Shown here: piece after piece, positions 37,201-48,843 of the stretch
How the letters are laid out: each line of letters begins with the position of its first letter
Numbering within the stretch: position 1 is the first letter of the stretch
Assembly (NCBI GenBank): GCA_002281855.1
Contig: NCHQ01000017.1
Coordinates: forward strand, 1 to 64,000
DNA: 64,000 nt
Origin: Rhodospirillales bacterium 24-66-33
GTDB taxonomy: Bacteria > Pseudomonadota > Alphaproteobacteria > Reyranellales > Reyranellaceae
Direction of reading: 5' to 3'
Made by a program: the position numbers and the translations under genes
Notes under the pieces: generated by a model
What the model saw: the letters and a program-made list of their open reading frames with translations, nothing else
Told to the model about the DNA's origin: nothing
The model's database searches: none

Positions 37201-37417
37201 CCTGGTCGCCGTTAGTCTCGATCCGCATCACCCGCAGGAGACCGGCTTCGAGATCCCCCTCTGGGAGTGGAAGCTCGCCGACGACGGTGCCCTCGATGTC
37301 GAGGATCTGGTGAGCGGGGAAAGATTCTCCTGGCACGGCAAGAACCAACACCTGCGCCTCGATCCAACGATTCTTCCCTTTGCCATGTGGCGCTTGTCGC
37401 CCCGGAGTGCCGCATGA
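34241..37417 (+). CDS. glgE: Alpha-1,4-glucan:maltose-1-phosphate maltosyltransferase with extra N-terminal amylase-like domain
   Basis: GlgE extends alpha-1,4-glucans with maltosyl units from maltose-1-phosphate. From ATG 34241 it has 1058 residues (GTG 34223 would add 6). The true GlgE starts near residue 420 (VEQVSPSVNEGEFAAKSVIG). Nucleophile Asp786 lies in RIFRVDNPHTKP and acid/base Glu815 in MFLSEAFTRP, with the 29-residue spacing known from Streptomyces GlgE. Residues 1-395 resemble a GH13 barrel without catalytic residues, joined by a Lys/Ala linker. Overlaps treS by 4 bases (ATGA). Confidence 0.93.
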   Translation: MRERTTPGVAIVPATVRGRAAKACHVDLRTIDSLATFDELAEAAARTGFNHICVGPVFDLGEGGDPLLVSDHSRPIASLAAAGTPARMIRSMRQACETNGLALFVDIVLDRVASGGGSALALSGMYDGRPGVNPLDPRVDRRTARSVFLRSDAEDSAADWWAGQIADLVTAGAQGFRLIGLVDLPPLTLGRVIERVRGRTACEFWGWTPGFPWSRHKELASAGLSAVFASTSWWDGRASWYVEEIELLRRVAPVLGVAGDPYDSPSNSPLKAARALMAAAATSDGLFVPHGVGASEEVVRRAVALTDSLSGRGRIGTLRPITSPAGPVTVLLRSDAADAGAASCSSLVALNADLLNGHALPVDLAILPPSAGAGWGLKDGAAAARLEPGEVRVLEVTPSKPVRNGKKSGKREASAAAAKSPIVVEQVSPSVNEGEFAAKSVIGRPIVIEADIFTDGHDLLAAEVIWWSADEDERRTVKLTHVANDRWRATLVPDRIGRHYFSVEAWRDEYGSLAHGLEVKQRAGVDITVELKEAALFLAELDGDEPVRALLAQMKSVEAEEAVALLTSSETRATVSRVAERLLRTDQGPFPMEIERPQAEFASWYELFPRSITDDPRRHGTFDDVIAALPRVRAMGFDVLYFPPIHPIGTANRKGRNNTLTPGPDDVGSPYAIGSADGGHDAIHRQLGTPEDFRRLVAAAREQGLEIALDFAIQCSPDHPWLREHPEWFKRRPDGTIKYAENPPKKYEDIVNVDFYAKGAIPSLWLALRDVVLHWVEEGVRIFRVDNPHTKPLPFWHWMIGDIRGRHPDVMFLSEAFTRPKMMYRLAKVGFSQSYTYFTWRNGKQEITDYLVELSTTEVANYFRPNLFVSTPDINPYFLQNSGRAGFLIRAALAATLSGLWGVYSGFELCEAAALPGREEYLDSEKYEIRPRDFATPGNIVAEITMLNRLRRSHPALQSHLGVTFYNAGNGQILVYGKRLPGAADMVLVAVSLDPHHPQETGFEIPLWEWKLADDGALDVEDLVSGERFSWHGKNQHLRLDPTILPFAMWRLSPRSAA

Positions 37418-40400
37418 ACGCCCCCGTCGCCGATACTCCTGTCACCCTTCCGGTCGCGACCGATCCGCAATGGTACAAGGACGCGATCATCTATCAGCTT
37501 CACGTCAAGTCGTTCTTCGATTCGAACAACGACGGCATCGGAGACTTTCCCGGGCTGATTTCGCGTCTCTCCTACATCGCCGAACTCGGTATAAACACTA
37601 TCTGGCTCTTGCCGTTCTATCCGTCCCCGCGGCGCGACGATGGGTACGACATCGCCGAGTACACGGCGGTACATCCCGAATACGGGACGCTCGATGACGT
37701 CAAGCGTCTGATCGAAGAAGCGCACAAGCTCGGCATGCGCGTCATCACCGAGTTGGTGATCAATCACACGTCCGACCAGCATGCCTGGTTCCAGAGCGCC
37801 CGCCTTGCGCCTCCGGGCTCTCCCGAGCGTGACTTCTACGTGTGGTCGGATAGCGACCAGAAGTACGAAGGCACGCGTGTCATCTTCATCGATTCCCTGC
37901 GATCCAACTGGACATGGGATCCCGAGGCGAAGGCCTATTTCTGGCATCGCTTCTATTCGCATCAGCCCGACCTGAACTTCGACAATCCCGCTGTGTTGGA
38001 AGCCATCCTCGGCGTGATGCACTTCTGGCTCGACATGGGCATCGACGGGCTTCGCCTCGATGCCGTGCCTTATCTCGTGGAGCGTGAGGGCACGAACAAC
38101 GAAAACCTGCCCGAGACCCACGAAGTGCTGAAGCGCATTCGCGCCGAGATCGACAGGGCGTATCCCGGCCGGATGCTGCTGGCCGAGGCCAATCAGTGGC
38201 CGGAGGACACGAAGGAGTATTTCGGGCAGGGCGACGAGTGCCACATGGCGTTCCACTTCCCGCTGATGCCCCGGATGTACATGGCGCTGGCCCGCGAGGA
38301 CCGCTTCCCCATCACCGACATCATGCGGCAGACACCGCAGATCCCGGACAACTGCCAGTGGGCGATTTTCCTGCGCAATCACGACGAGCTGACGCTGGAG
38401 ATGGTGACCGACTCGGAGCGCGATTATCTGTGGGAGACCTATGCCACCGATCGGCGGGCCCGCCTCAATCTAGGCATTCGCCGCCGCCTCGCACCCCTGC
38501 TGGAACGCGATCGCCGGCGGATCGAGCTGATGAACTGCCTGCTCCTGTCGATGCCCGGCGCGCCCGTGATCTACTATGGCGACGAGATCGGCATGGGCGA
38601 CAATATCCGGCTGGGCGACCGGGACGGTGTGCGCACACCGATGCAGTGGTCGCCGGACCGGAACGGCGGCTTCTCGCGAGCGGATCCGGCGGCTCTCGCC
38701 TTGCCGACCATCATGGACGCGCTCTACGGCTACGAGACCGTCAACGTCGAGGCGCAGACGCGCGACGTTCATTCGCTGCTCCACTGGACCCGCAAGATGA
38801 TCGCGGTGCGGCGCACCCATGCCGCTTTCGGACGCGGGACGCTGCGTTTCCTCTACCCCAGGAATCGGAAGGTGCTGGCCTATCTGCGCGAACTGGACGG
38901 CGAGGTGATCCTCTGCGTCGCCAATGTGTCGCGCACGCCGCAAGCCGTGGAACTGGATCTCTCCGAGTTCGCCGGCCGGGTGCCCGTCGAGCTCAATGGC
39001 GGCTCTCTGTTCCCGCCGGTCGGGCAGCTCACCTATCTGCTCACCCTGCCGCCTTACGGCTTCTATTGGTTCATCCTGGCAAACGAGACGGAGGCACCCT
39101 CATGGCATACGCCTGCGCCCGAACCGCTGCCTGATTACGTGACGGTGGTCCTTCGGGGACCGCTGAGCGATGGGGTGAAAGACTCGGCTGCGCTTCTCGA
39201 GCACGAGGCGCTGCCGCCCTATCTGGCCAAGCGTCGCTGGTTCGGGGCGAAGGACAAGGCGCTCAAATCGTCGCGCTTCGCCTACCTGACTCGCCTGTCT
39301 GGTTCGGGTCGGGAGTTGCTTCTCAGCGAAGTCGAGGTCGAGGCCGGTGGCGAAAAGAGCCGCTGGCTATTGCCGTTGTCGATGAGCTGGGAAGACGAGC
39401 AGGCGGCGGCGCTTCCGTCGCAACTCGCCCTGGCGCGGGTACGGCGGGGACGCCGCATTGGGCTTCTCACCGATGCCTTCGCGTTGCCGGAGTTCGCTCG
39501 CGAGATGCTGGGCGCGCTGGCATCCGGCACGAGGATCGACGGGCCCGAAGGCCAGATCGTATTCGAGCCGATGCCCGACGGAGTCGAAGTGCTTCGGCGG
39601 CCGGTCGACGCCCAGGTGATCTGGCTGACCGCCGAGCAGTCCAACAGCTCTCTGGTCGTCGACGATGCCGTCATGTTGAAGATCTTTCGCCGCATTCAGG
39701 CGGGCGAGCATCCGGAAGCGGAGATGAGCCGCTACCTGACCAGTCATGGCTTCGCCAATTCACCGGCGCTGCTCGGCGAGGTGGCGCGCATCGCTGCCGA
39801 CGGCCAACGGTATGCGCTCGCGATTGCACAGGCCTTCGTACGGAACCAGGGCGACGCCTGGACCTGGACGCTCAGTCAGTTCGGTCGGGCGCTCGACAAT
39901 CTCGCCAGCCGCGAGGCCACGGCGGACTCGCGCGACGACGATATCGAGGACTACCACGCCTTCGCCGGGACGATCGGTCGGCAGCTGGGCGCCATGCACC
40001 AGGTCCTCGCGCGGCCAACCGACAACGAAGCCTTCTCGCCGCGCACGGCGGGGCCGGAGGACGTCGAGGCGTGGGCGGAGCGCGGACTGGGATTGTTCAG
40101 CCGGGCGCTGGACGCGATCGCAGCCGTCGAAAACTGGGATACCGAAGGGGCCGCGGCCGATGCCAGGCGCCTTCTCGAGCGTCGCGACGCCCTCATGTCA
40201 CTTCTGCAGCAACTCGTGCAGAGTGGTTTGGGTTCAGGCGTCACGCGCATCCATGGCGACTTCCATCTCGGCCAGGTGCTGATCGCCAGCGGCGATGCCT
40301 ACATCATCGATTTCGAGGGGGAGCCGGCCAGGCCGCTCGAGGAACGCCGTCGCAAGGCGAGTCCCATGCGGGATGTGGCGGGGCTGATGCGCTCGTTCGA

Positions 40401-40712
40401 CTATGCGGCTGCGGCGACCCTCGATCCGAAAAACGTGGTGGCAAACCGCATTCCGCCGGCACGCCGACTGACGCTCGTCACCCGGTTGAGACGGGGGGCC
40501 CAGCGTGCGTTCCTCGCCGCCTACCGGGAGGCAGCCGCGGGGCTGCCGGGCACGGACCGCAGCGAACTGCTCGACTTCTTCCTCGCCGAGAAGGCCGCCT
40601 ACGAGGTCTGTTATGAGGCGGCAAACCGGCCGGCCTGGGTTCCCATCCCGCTGTCCGGCCTGTCCCGACTGGCCGCCCGTCTCCTGAGGGAAACGCCACC
40701 GCAGGAGAATGC

Positions 40713-40716
<4 letters not shown>
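37414..40716 (+). CDS. treS: Trehalose synthase fused to maltokinase (TreS-Pep2)
   Basis: A 1100-residue bifunctional enzyme. Residues 1-555 are TreS (GH13), which isomerises trehalose and maltose: Asp216 in [11 protein letters not shown], Glu258 in LLAEANQWP, Asp324 in LRNHDEL. Residues about 580-1095 are a maltokinase, which makes maltose-1-phosphate from maltose and [11 protein letters not shown] with Asp949 and YIIDFEGEP with Asp966. The fusion channels maltose to GlgE, encoded just upstream. ATG 37414 overlaps the glgE TGA, and the stop overlaps glgB the same way. Confidence 0.95.
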
Positions 40717-42920
<2,204 letters not shown>

Positions 42921-45026
42921 GTGGCCGCCTCGTCATGGCCCGACCGGCTGCTGCCGGGTTCGCCCTATCCACTCGGCGCCACGTGGGACGGTCTCGGCAC
43001 CAACTTCGCCGTCTTCTCGGCGCACGCCACCCGTATCGAACTGTGCCTGTTCGATCCCTCGGGCCGCCGGCAACTCGCGCGATTCGACCTGCCGGAGTGC
43101 ACCGACGAGGTCTGGCATGGCTATCTCCCGAACGCCCGTGCGGGCCTCGCCTATGGCTATCGCGCGCACGGACCCTATGAACCGCAAGCCGGGCACCGCT
43201 TCAATCCGCATAAGCTGTTGCTCGACCCCTATGCGCGTCGCCTCACGGGCGAAATGCGCAATGCCGATGCCTTGTACGGTTACAGGGTGAATTCCCCGCG
43301 CGCCGACCTGTCCTTCGATCGGCGCGACAGCGGTCCGGGTGTGATGAAAGGCGTCGTGGCCGACGAGAGCTTCAATTGGGCGGACGACAGGCCGCCGGCC
43401 GTTCCCTGGTCGGACACGGTGATCTACGAGACCCATGTCCGGGGCGTCAGCGTGATGCGGCAGGACCTGCGGCCGCACGAGCGGGGCACTTTCGCGGCTC
43501 TTGGCGACCCCGTGTTCATCGACCATCTTCGGCGCCTCGGCGTGACCACCGTGGAGTTGCTGCCGGTTCATGCTTTCGTGCAGGACCGGTCGCTGCTGGA
43601 GAAGGGGCTGCGCAACTACTGGGGCTACAACAGCCTCGGCTTCTTCGCTCCCGAGCCGCGCTATCTCTCGGACGGCACCCTCGATGAGCTTCGCATTGCC
43701 GTGCGGCGGCTGCATGCGGCCGGGCTCGAGCTCATCCTCGACGTGGTCTACAATCATACGGCAGAGGGCAGCGAGCTCGGTCCGACCCTGTCGTTTCGCG
43801 GCCTGGACAATGCCAGCTATTACCGGCTGCTCGCCGACAATCCGCGTCACTGCATCAACGACACCGGCACGGGCAATACGCTCAACCTGTCGACGCCCCG
43901 CGTGCTCCAGATGGTCATGGACTCGCTTCGTTACTGGGTGACTGCCTTTCACGTCGACGGCTTCCGCTTCGACCTCGGCGTGACGCTGGGGCGGGAGGCG
44001 CACGGTTTCGATCCCTGCTCGGGCTTCTTCGATGCGATCCGACAGGACCCCGTGCTGCAGAAGGTGAAGCTGATCTCCGAACCCTGGGACATCGGTCCGG
44101 GCGGATATCAGCTCGGGAACCATCCGCCGGGATTCGCCGAGTGGAACGATCGGTTCCGGGATGGGGTCAGGCGATACTGGCGCGGTGATCCAGGCCAGCG
44201 CGCCGATTTCGCCGCTCGCCTGGCGGGGTCGAGCGACCTGTTCGATCGCCGTCATCGCCGTCCCTGGGCCTCCATCAACTACGTCGCCTCGCACGATGGT
44301 TTCACGCTCCTCGACGCGGTGAGCTACGAGGAGCGTCACAACGAGGCCAATGGCGAGGACAACAGGGACGGCCACGGGGAGAATTACAGCTCGAACTGGG
44401 GCGTGGAAGGGCCGAGCGACGACCCCGCCATACTCGACACGCGCCACAGGCTGCAGCGTGCCATGCTTGCCACTCTCTTCCTGGCGCAGGGGACGCCGAT
44501 GCTGCTGGGCGGGGACGAGTTCGGCCGTTCGCAGAACGGCAACAATAATGCCTATTGCCAGGACAATGAGGCGTCCTGGTTCGACTGGTCGTTGCTTGAA
44601 AAGCCCGATGGCCAGAACCTCGCCGACTTCGTCTCACGCATCGTGGCGCTGCGGCACAAGCATCCGGTCCTGCGTGCACCCCGCTTTCTGCATGGGCTCG
44701 AGCATCCTGCCGAAGGTGTCGCCGACATCGCCTGGTTTGATGCTTCCGGCGAAGTTGTGTCGACCGACTCGTGGAACAACGTGGAGGATCGCTGCCTCGT
44801 GCTGAGACGCGCGAGTTTCGACGGCGGTTCGGTGACGATGCTGACGGCGTTCTTCAATGCCGGGGCGACGGAACACAAGTTCGTTCTGCCGCAACCGCGG
44901 TGGCCGACGCGCATTGTGCTCGACAGCGCCGCGCCCGAAGCCGCGGAGCGCGATTTGCAGGAGGATGAGCTGATGGTCGGACCTCGCAGTGTGGTGCTTG
45001 CGCTGGCCACCAGGCCACAAGGATGA
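42921..45026 (+). CDS. glgX: Glycogen debranching enzyme GlgX
   Basis: Isoamylase-type enzyme cleaving alpha-1,6 links in limit dextrins. The 701-residue sequence has the N-terminal CBM48 module (PYPLGATWDGLGTNFAVFS), then GH13 with Asp in DGFRFDLGVTLGRE, Glu in LISEPWDIGPGGYQLG and Asp in SHDGFTLLD. GTG 42921 directly follows the glgB TAG. In this cluster it would supply linear oligosaccharides to TreY. ATGA overlap with treZ. Confidence 0.95.
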   Translation: MAASSWPDRLLPGSPYPLGATWDGLGTNFAVFSAHATRIELCLFDPSGRRQLARFDLPECTDEVWHGYLPNARAGLAYGYRAHGPYEPQAGHRFNPHKLLLDPYARRLTGEMRNADALYGYRVNSPRADLSFDRRDSGPGVMKGVVADESFNWADDRPPAVPWSDTVIYETHVRGVSVMRQDLRPHERGTFAALGDPVFIDHLRRLGVTTVELLPVHAFVQDRSLLEKGLRNYWGYNSLGFFAPEPRYLSDGTLDELRIAVRRLHAAGLELILDVVYNHTAEGSELGPTLSFRGLDNASYYRLLADNPRHCINDTGTGNTLNLSTPRVLQMVMDSLRYWVTAFHVDGFRFDLGVTLGREAHGFDPCSGFFDAIRQDPVLQKVKLISEPWDIGPGGYQLGNHPPGFAEWNDRFRDGVRRYWRGDPGQRADFAARLAGSSDLFDRRHRRPWASINYVASHDGFTLLDAVSYEERHNEANGEDNRDGHGENYSSNWGVEGPSDDPAILDTRHRLQRAMLATLFLAQGTPMLLGGDEFGRSQNGNNNAYCQDNEASWFDWSLLEKPDGQNLADFVSRIVALRHKHPVLRAPRFLHGLEHPAEGVADIAWFDASGEVVSTDSWNNVEDRCLVLRRASFDGGSVTMLTAFFNAGATEHKFVLPQPRWPTRIVLDSAAPEAAERDLQEDELMVGPRSVVLALATRPQG

Positions 45027-46792
45027 AGACGAAATTCGCACACGACTTGCCCTTTGGCGCGTCGTTGCTCCCCTCGGGCGCGACGCGCTTCCGATTCTGG
45101 GCCCCGGCGCAGAAGAACGCGAGCTTGGAGATCGAGGGCGCGGCGCCGGTGCCGATGAAGGCGGCTGATGGCGGTTGGTTCGAGGCGGAAGCCGCCTGCA
45201 GCGCCGGCACGTCCTATCGGTACCGACTCGACAACGGCGTCTCCGTGCCGGACCCGGCCTCGCGTGTCCAGGCGGACGATGTGCATGGGCCCAGTCTCGT
45301 CGTCGACCCTCGAAGCTATGACTGGCGGCATCCGGATTGGCGTGGTCGCCCCTGGCACGAGACGGTGCTCTACGAACTGCATGCCGGTGCCTTCGGGGGC
45401 TTTGCGGGCGTGCAGGCCGCACTCCCGGTGCTGGCCGATCTCGGCGTCACGGCCGTGGAGCTGATGCCGATCAACGATTTCCCGGGGCGGCGCAACTGGG
45501 GCTATGACGGCGTGCTGCCCTTCGCACCCGATCGCAGCTATGGCACACCGGACGAACTGAAGGCGCTCGTCGATGCGGCGCACGGTCTGGGACTGATGAT
45601 GTTCCTGGACGTCGTCTACAACCACTTCGGCCCGGACGGGAACTATCTCTCTGCGTATGCGCCGGGGTTCTTCCGCGATGACATCGCGACCCCCTGGGGC
45701 GCGGCGATCGATTTTAGACGCGCCGAAGTCCGCCGATATTTCACCGAGAACGCCCTGTACTGGTTGCACGAGTACCGGTTCGACGGCCTGCGGTTCGATG
45801 CCGTGCATGCGATCTCCGAGGCGGACTGGCTGGACGAGATGGCCGCCGAGGTTCGCCGTTCGGTCGAACCTGGTCGGCACGTTCATCTCGTGCTCGAGCA
45901 TGACGGCAATGTGGCCGATCACCTGCGCCGGGACTTCGATGCGCAATGGAACGACGATGCGCACCACGTTCTGCACACGATGCTGACCGGCGAGCACGAC
46001 GGATACTATGCGGACTATGCCGACCAGCCGGCGCGGCGCCTGGCTCGGGCGCTTTCCGAGGGTTTCATCTATCAGGGCGATCCTTCAACCTATCGGAAGG
46101 GGGAGGGGCGCGGAACACCGAGCAACGACCTGCCGCCGACGTCGTTCGTGCTGTTTCTTCAGAACCACGACCAGATCGGCAACCGCCCCTTCGGGGACCG
46201 GTTGACCAGCCACGTCGGCCCCGAACGGCTGGAAGCCGCGATTGCCCTGCAGCTCCTTTCCCCGCATGTGCCAATGATCTTCATGGGCGAGGAGGAGGCC
46301 TCGACATCGCCCTTCCTGTACTTCACGGACCATACAGGCGAACTTGCCGATGCGGTCCGGGAAGGGCGCCGGCGCGAGTTCGCCGGCTTCAAGGGGTTTG
46401 CGCCGGGAGAGGGGACGTCGAGCATTCCAGACCCCAACGACCCCGCGACCTTCGAGCGGAGTCGCCTCATCCCCGACGCGGAGCATGGCCCGGCACGGCG
46501 TGGCCTCTACCGCAAGCTCCTCGATCTGCGTCGAGAAGCGCTGACTCCCAGGCTCGCGGGCGCACGATCTCTGGGCGCAACGGCGATCGAACCGTCGACC
46601 GTGGTGGCTCGCTGGCAACTGGGTGACGGCTCGACGCTGGTGCTCGCTTCGAATCTCGGAGGTGAGCCTGCGCAGATCGAGGGTTTGGACGGCAATCTCC
46701 TGTATGAAACACGTCCCGGAGCCGCGGACGCAGCGCGTGGTGGCCGGCTTGCCGGTGCCACCACGGTGGCGCTCATGGTGACCGCATCGTGA
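45023..46792 (+). CDS. treZ: Malto-oligosyltrehalose trehalohydrolase
   Basis: TreZ releases trehalose from the malto-oligosyltrehalose made by TreY. The 589-residue GH13 protein has a small N-terminal module (FRFWAPAQKNASLEIEG), ELHAGAFGGFAGV, nucleophile Asp in DGLRFDAVHAI, acid/base Glu in HLVLEHDGN and Asp in LQNHDQIGNR. It starts within the glgX stop (ATGA), and its TGA overlaps the malQ GTG. Cytosolic. Confidence 0.95.
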   Translation: MKTKFAHDLPFGASLLPSGATRFRFWAPAQKNASLEIEGAAPVPMKAADGGWFEAEAACSAGTSYRYRLDNGVSVPDPASRVQADDVHGPSLVVDPRSYDWRHPDWRGRPWHETVLYELHAGAFGGFAGVQAALPVLADLGVTAVELMPINDFPGRRNWGYDGVLPFAPDRSYGTPDELKALVDAAHGLGLMMFLDVVYNHFGPDGNYLSAYAPGFFRDDIATPWGAAIDFRRAEVRRYFTENALYWLHEYRFDGLRFDAVHAISEADWLDEMAAEVRRSVEPGRHVHLVLEHDGNVADHLRRDFDAQWNDDAHHVLHTMLTGEHDGYYADYADQPARRLARALSEGFIYQGDPSTYRKGEGRGTPSNDLPPTSFVLFLQNHDQIGNRPFGDRLTSHVGPERLEAAIALQLLSPHVPMIFMGEEEASTSPFLYFTDHTGELADAVREGRRREFAGFKGFAPGEGTSSIPDPNDPATFERSRLIPDAEHGPARRGLYRKLLDLRREALTPRLAGARSLGATAIEPSTVVARWQLGDGSTLVLASNLGGEPAQIEGLDGNLLYETRPGAADAARGGRLAGATTVALMVTAS

Positions 46793-48843
46793 GCGACGAC
46801 GACATTCGCGCACTCGCCCGGGCGGCCGGCCTCGCCGAAACGTGGACGGATGCGCTTGGCATCCCGCAACAGGTTTCGACTGAGTCCCTCCGTCGAATTC
46901 TCGACGCCCTGGGTTTCGGGACCGCGTCGTCTGCGGATCTCGAAGAGAGCCGACGCCGACTGGGCCCGCCCAGCACCTTGCCTCCGCTCGTAACGGTGAA
47001 GGCCGGTGCCCGTCTCACGCTGCCCGCGCGCGCTGGCGGCGCCGCTCGCGGGCTGCTCACCTACGAGGATGGCGGTGTCGCGACGCTGAGATTCTCGACG
47101 CGGGGAGACAAGCTGGTCGGCCCGACGCTCGACCGTGTCGGCTATCACCGGCTCGAATTTGGCGACCGGCAGGTCACCGTCGCGGTCGCGCCGACGCGTT
47201 GCGTGACGATCGAGGACCGTGCCGACGGCAAGCATCTCTGGGGTGTCGCGGCGCAGATCTACAGCCTTCGTCGGCCCGGAGATGGCGGTATCGGGGACGC
47301 AACGGCGGTACGCCAACTCGCGGAGGGAGCGGCCCGCCATGGCGCGGATGCCATCGCGCTCAGCCCGGTGCATAGCCTCTTCACTGCCGATACCGGTCGG
47401 TACGGCCCGTATTCGCCATCGAGCCGGCTCTTCTTCAACCCGCTGTTTGCTGATCCCGAGATCGTCTTCGGACCGGAGCGGGTGGCCCAGCATCGCCGCG
47501 ACGGGGAGGCATTCGAGGAGACGCCGCTGGTCGACTGGCAACCGGCGGCGCAGGCGAAGCTTGCCGTGCTGCGGCGTCTGTTCGACGACTTCGCGGCCAA
47601 GGACCTTCCGGGCGCGACTGTGGTCGCGCGGGACTTTGAAGCGTTCGTACGCGAAGGCGGAGAGCTGCTGCAGGGGCACGCACTGTTCGAAGCATTGCAC
47701 GGCAAGTGGCTGGGAAGCCAACCTCCACTCGGTTATTGGCGTGATTGGCCGCCGGCGTTTCGACACGGGCTCCTGCGGACAGACGATCCTCAGATGGCTG
47801 AATTTCTTTTGGCTGAAGCACCCACAGTCCGGTTCCATCAGTTCCTGCAATGGCTGGCGGCGCGATCGTTCGAAGCCGCCCAGAGGTCGGCGGTCGAGGC
47901 AGGGATGAAAATCGGCCTGATCAGCGATCTGGCGATCGGCATGGACCGCGCCGGCAGTCATGCCTGGTCACGCCAGAGCGATCTGCTCCTGGGGTTGAAC
48001 ATCGGGGCCCCGCCGGACGAGTTCAATCGAGCGGGACAGGACTGGGGCCTATCCGGTTTCTCTCCCCAGGCGCTCGTCGCGACGGGCTTCGAGCCCTTTC
48101 TCGCCACGGTGCGCGCAGCCATGAGGTACGCGGGCGGTGTCCGGATCGATCACATCATGGGTCTGCAACGTCTTTGGCTGGTTCCCGAAGGGGCATCGCC
48201 CGCAGAGGGCGCCTATCTCGACTATCCGCTCGACGATTTCCTGCATCTGCTCGCCCTCGAATCACACCGGCACGGTGCCGTCGTCATCGGCGAAGATCTC
48301 GGCACCGTACCGCGCGGTTTTCGCCGCCGCCTGACCGAGGCGGGTATCGCGGGCATGGATGTGATGTGGTTCGAGCGAAACCGCGGCAGTTTCCGCGCGC
48401 CTGCCCGGTGGCGGCGTGATGCCGTCTCCATGACGACGACCCATGACCTTCCTACTGTCGCCGGCTGGTGGAGCGGAAACGACATCGAAGTGCGGGGTGC
48501 ACTCGGCCTGGCGGGCGATGGCGAGGCCGACGGGCGGCAGATCGACCGTCGGCGCCTGTGGCGGGCGTTCGCCGCAGCGGGGACAGCGGACGGGCCGGCG
48601 CCGCCGCCGGAAGATCCGGGGCCCGTCGTCGATGCGGCGCTGGGCTTCGTCGCCAGTTCCCCGGCGCCCCTCATGTTGGCGCCCTTGGAGGATCTTCTCG
48701 GATTGAGCGATCAGCCGAATCTGCCGGGGACGATCGATCAGCATCCCAACTGGCGCCGCCGCCTGGAACCGCGGGCCGCCGACCTATTTGACGATCCCGT
48801 GGTCGCCAGGCGTGCCGCCACCATCGTGGCCCGCCGGCCATGA
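46789..48843 (+). CDS. malQ: 4-alpha-glucanotransferase (amylomaltase)
   Basis: MalQ disproportionates malto-oligosaccharides, moving glucan segments between chains. The 684-residue GH77 protein shows LWGVAAQIYSLRRPGDGGIG, nucleophile Asp in GGVRIDHIMGLQRLW, acid/base Glu in VIGEDLGTVP and Asp in TTHDLPTVAGWW. It starts with GTG 46789 overlapping treZ (GTGA) and overlaps treY (ATGA). Its place between treZ and treY suggests it rebuilds chains that are too short for TreY. Confidence 0.94.
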   Translation: MSDDDIRALARAAGLAETWTDALGIPQQVSTESLRRILDALGFGTASSADLEESRRRLGPPSTLPPLVTVKAGARLTLPARAGGAARGLLTYEDGGVATLRFSTRGDKLVGPTLDRVGYHRLEFGDRQVTVAVAPTRCVTIEDRADGKHLWGVAAQIYSLRRPGDGGIGDATAVRQLAEGAARHGADAIALSPVHSLFTADTGRYGPYSPSSRLFFNPLFADPEIVFGPERVAQHRRDGEAFEETPLVDWQPAAQAKLAVLRRLFDDFAAKDLPGATVVARDFEAFVREGGELLQGHALFEALHGKWLGSQPPLGYWRDWPPAFRHGLLRTDDPQMAEFLLAEAPTVRFHQFLQWLAARSFEAAQRSAVEAGMKIGLISDLAIGMDRAGSHAWSRQSDLLLGLNIGAPPDEFNRAGQDWGLSGFSPQALVATGFEPFLATVRAAMRYAGGVRIDHIMGLQRLWLVPEGASPAEGAYLDYPLDDFLHLLALESHRHGAVVIGEDLGTVPRGFRRRLTEAGIAGMDVMWFERNRGSFRAPARWRRDAVSMTTTHDLPTVAGWWSGNDIEVRGALGLAGDGEADGRQIDRRRLWRAFAAAGTADGPAPPPEDPGPVVDAALGFVASSPAPLMLAPLEDLLGLSDQPNLPGTIDQHPNWRRRLEPRAADLFDDPVVARRAATIVARRP

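Noticed and set aside
44552-45997. Minus-strand frame of about 480 codons across glgX and treZ
   Set aside because: Antisense to two enzymes with intact catalytic motifs.
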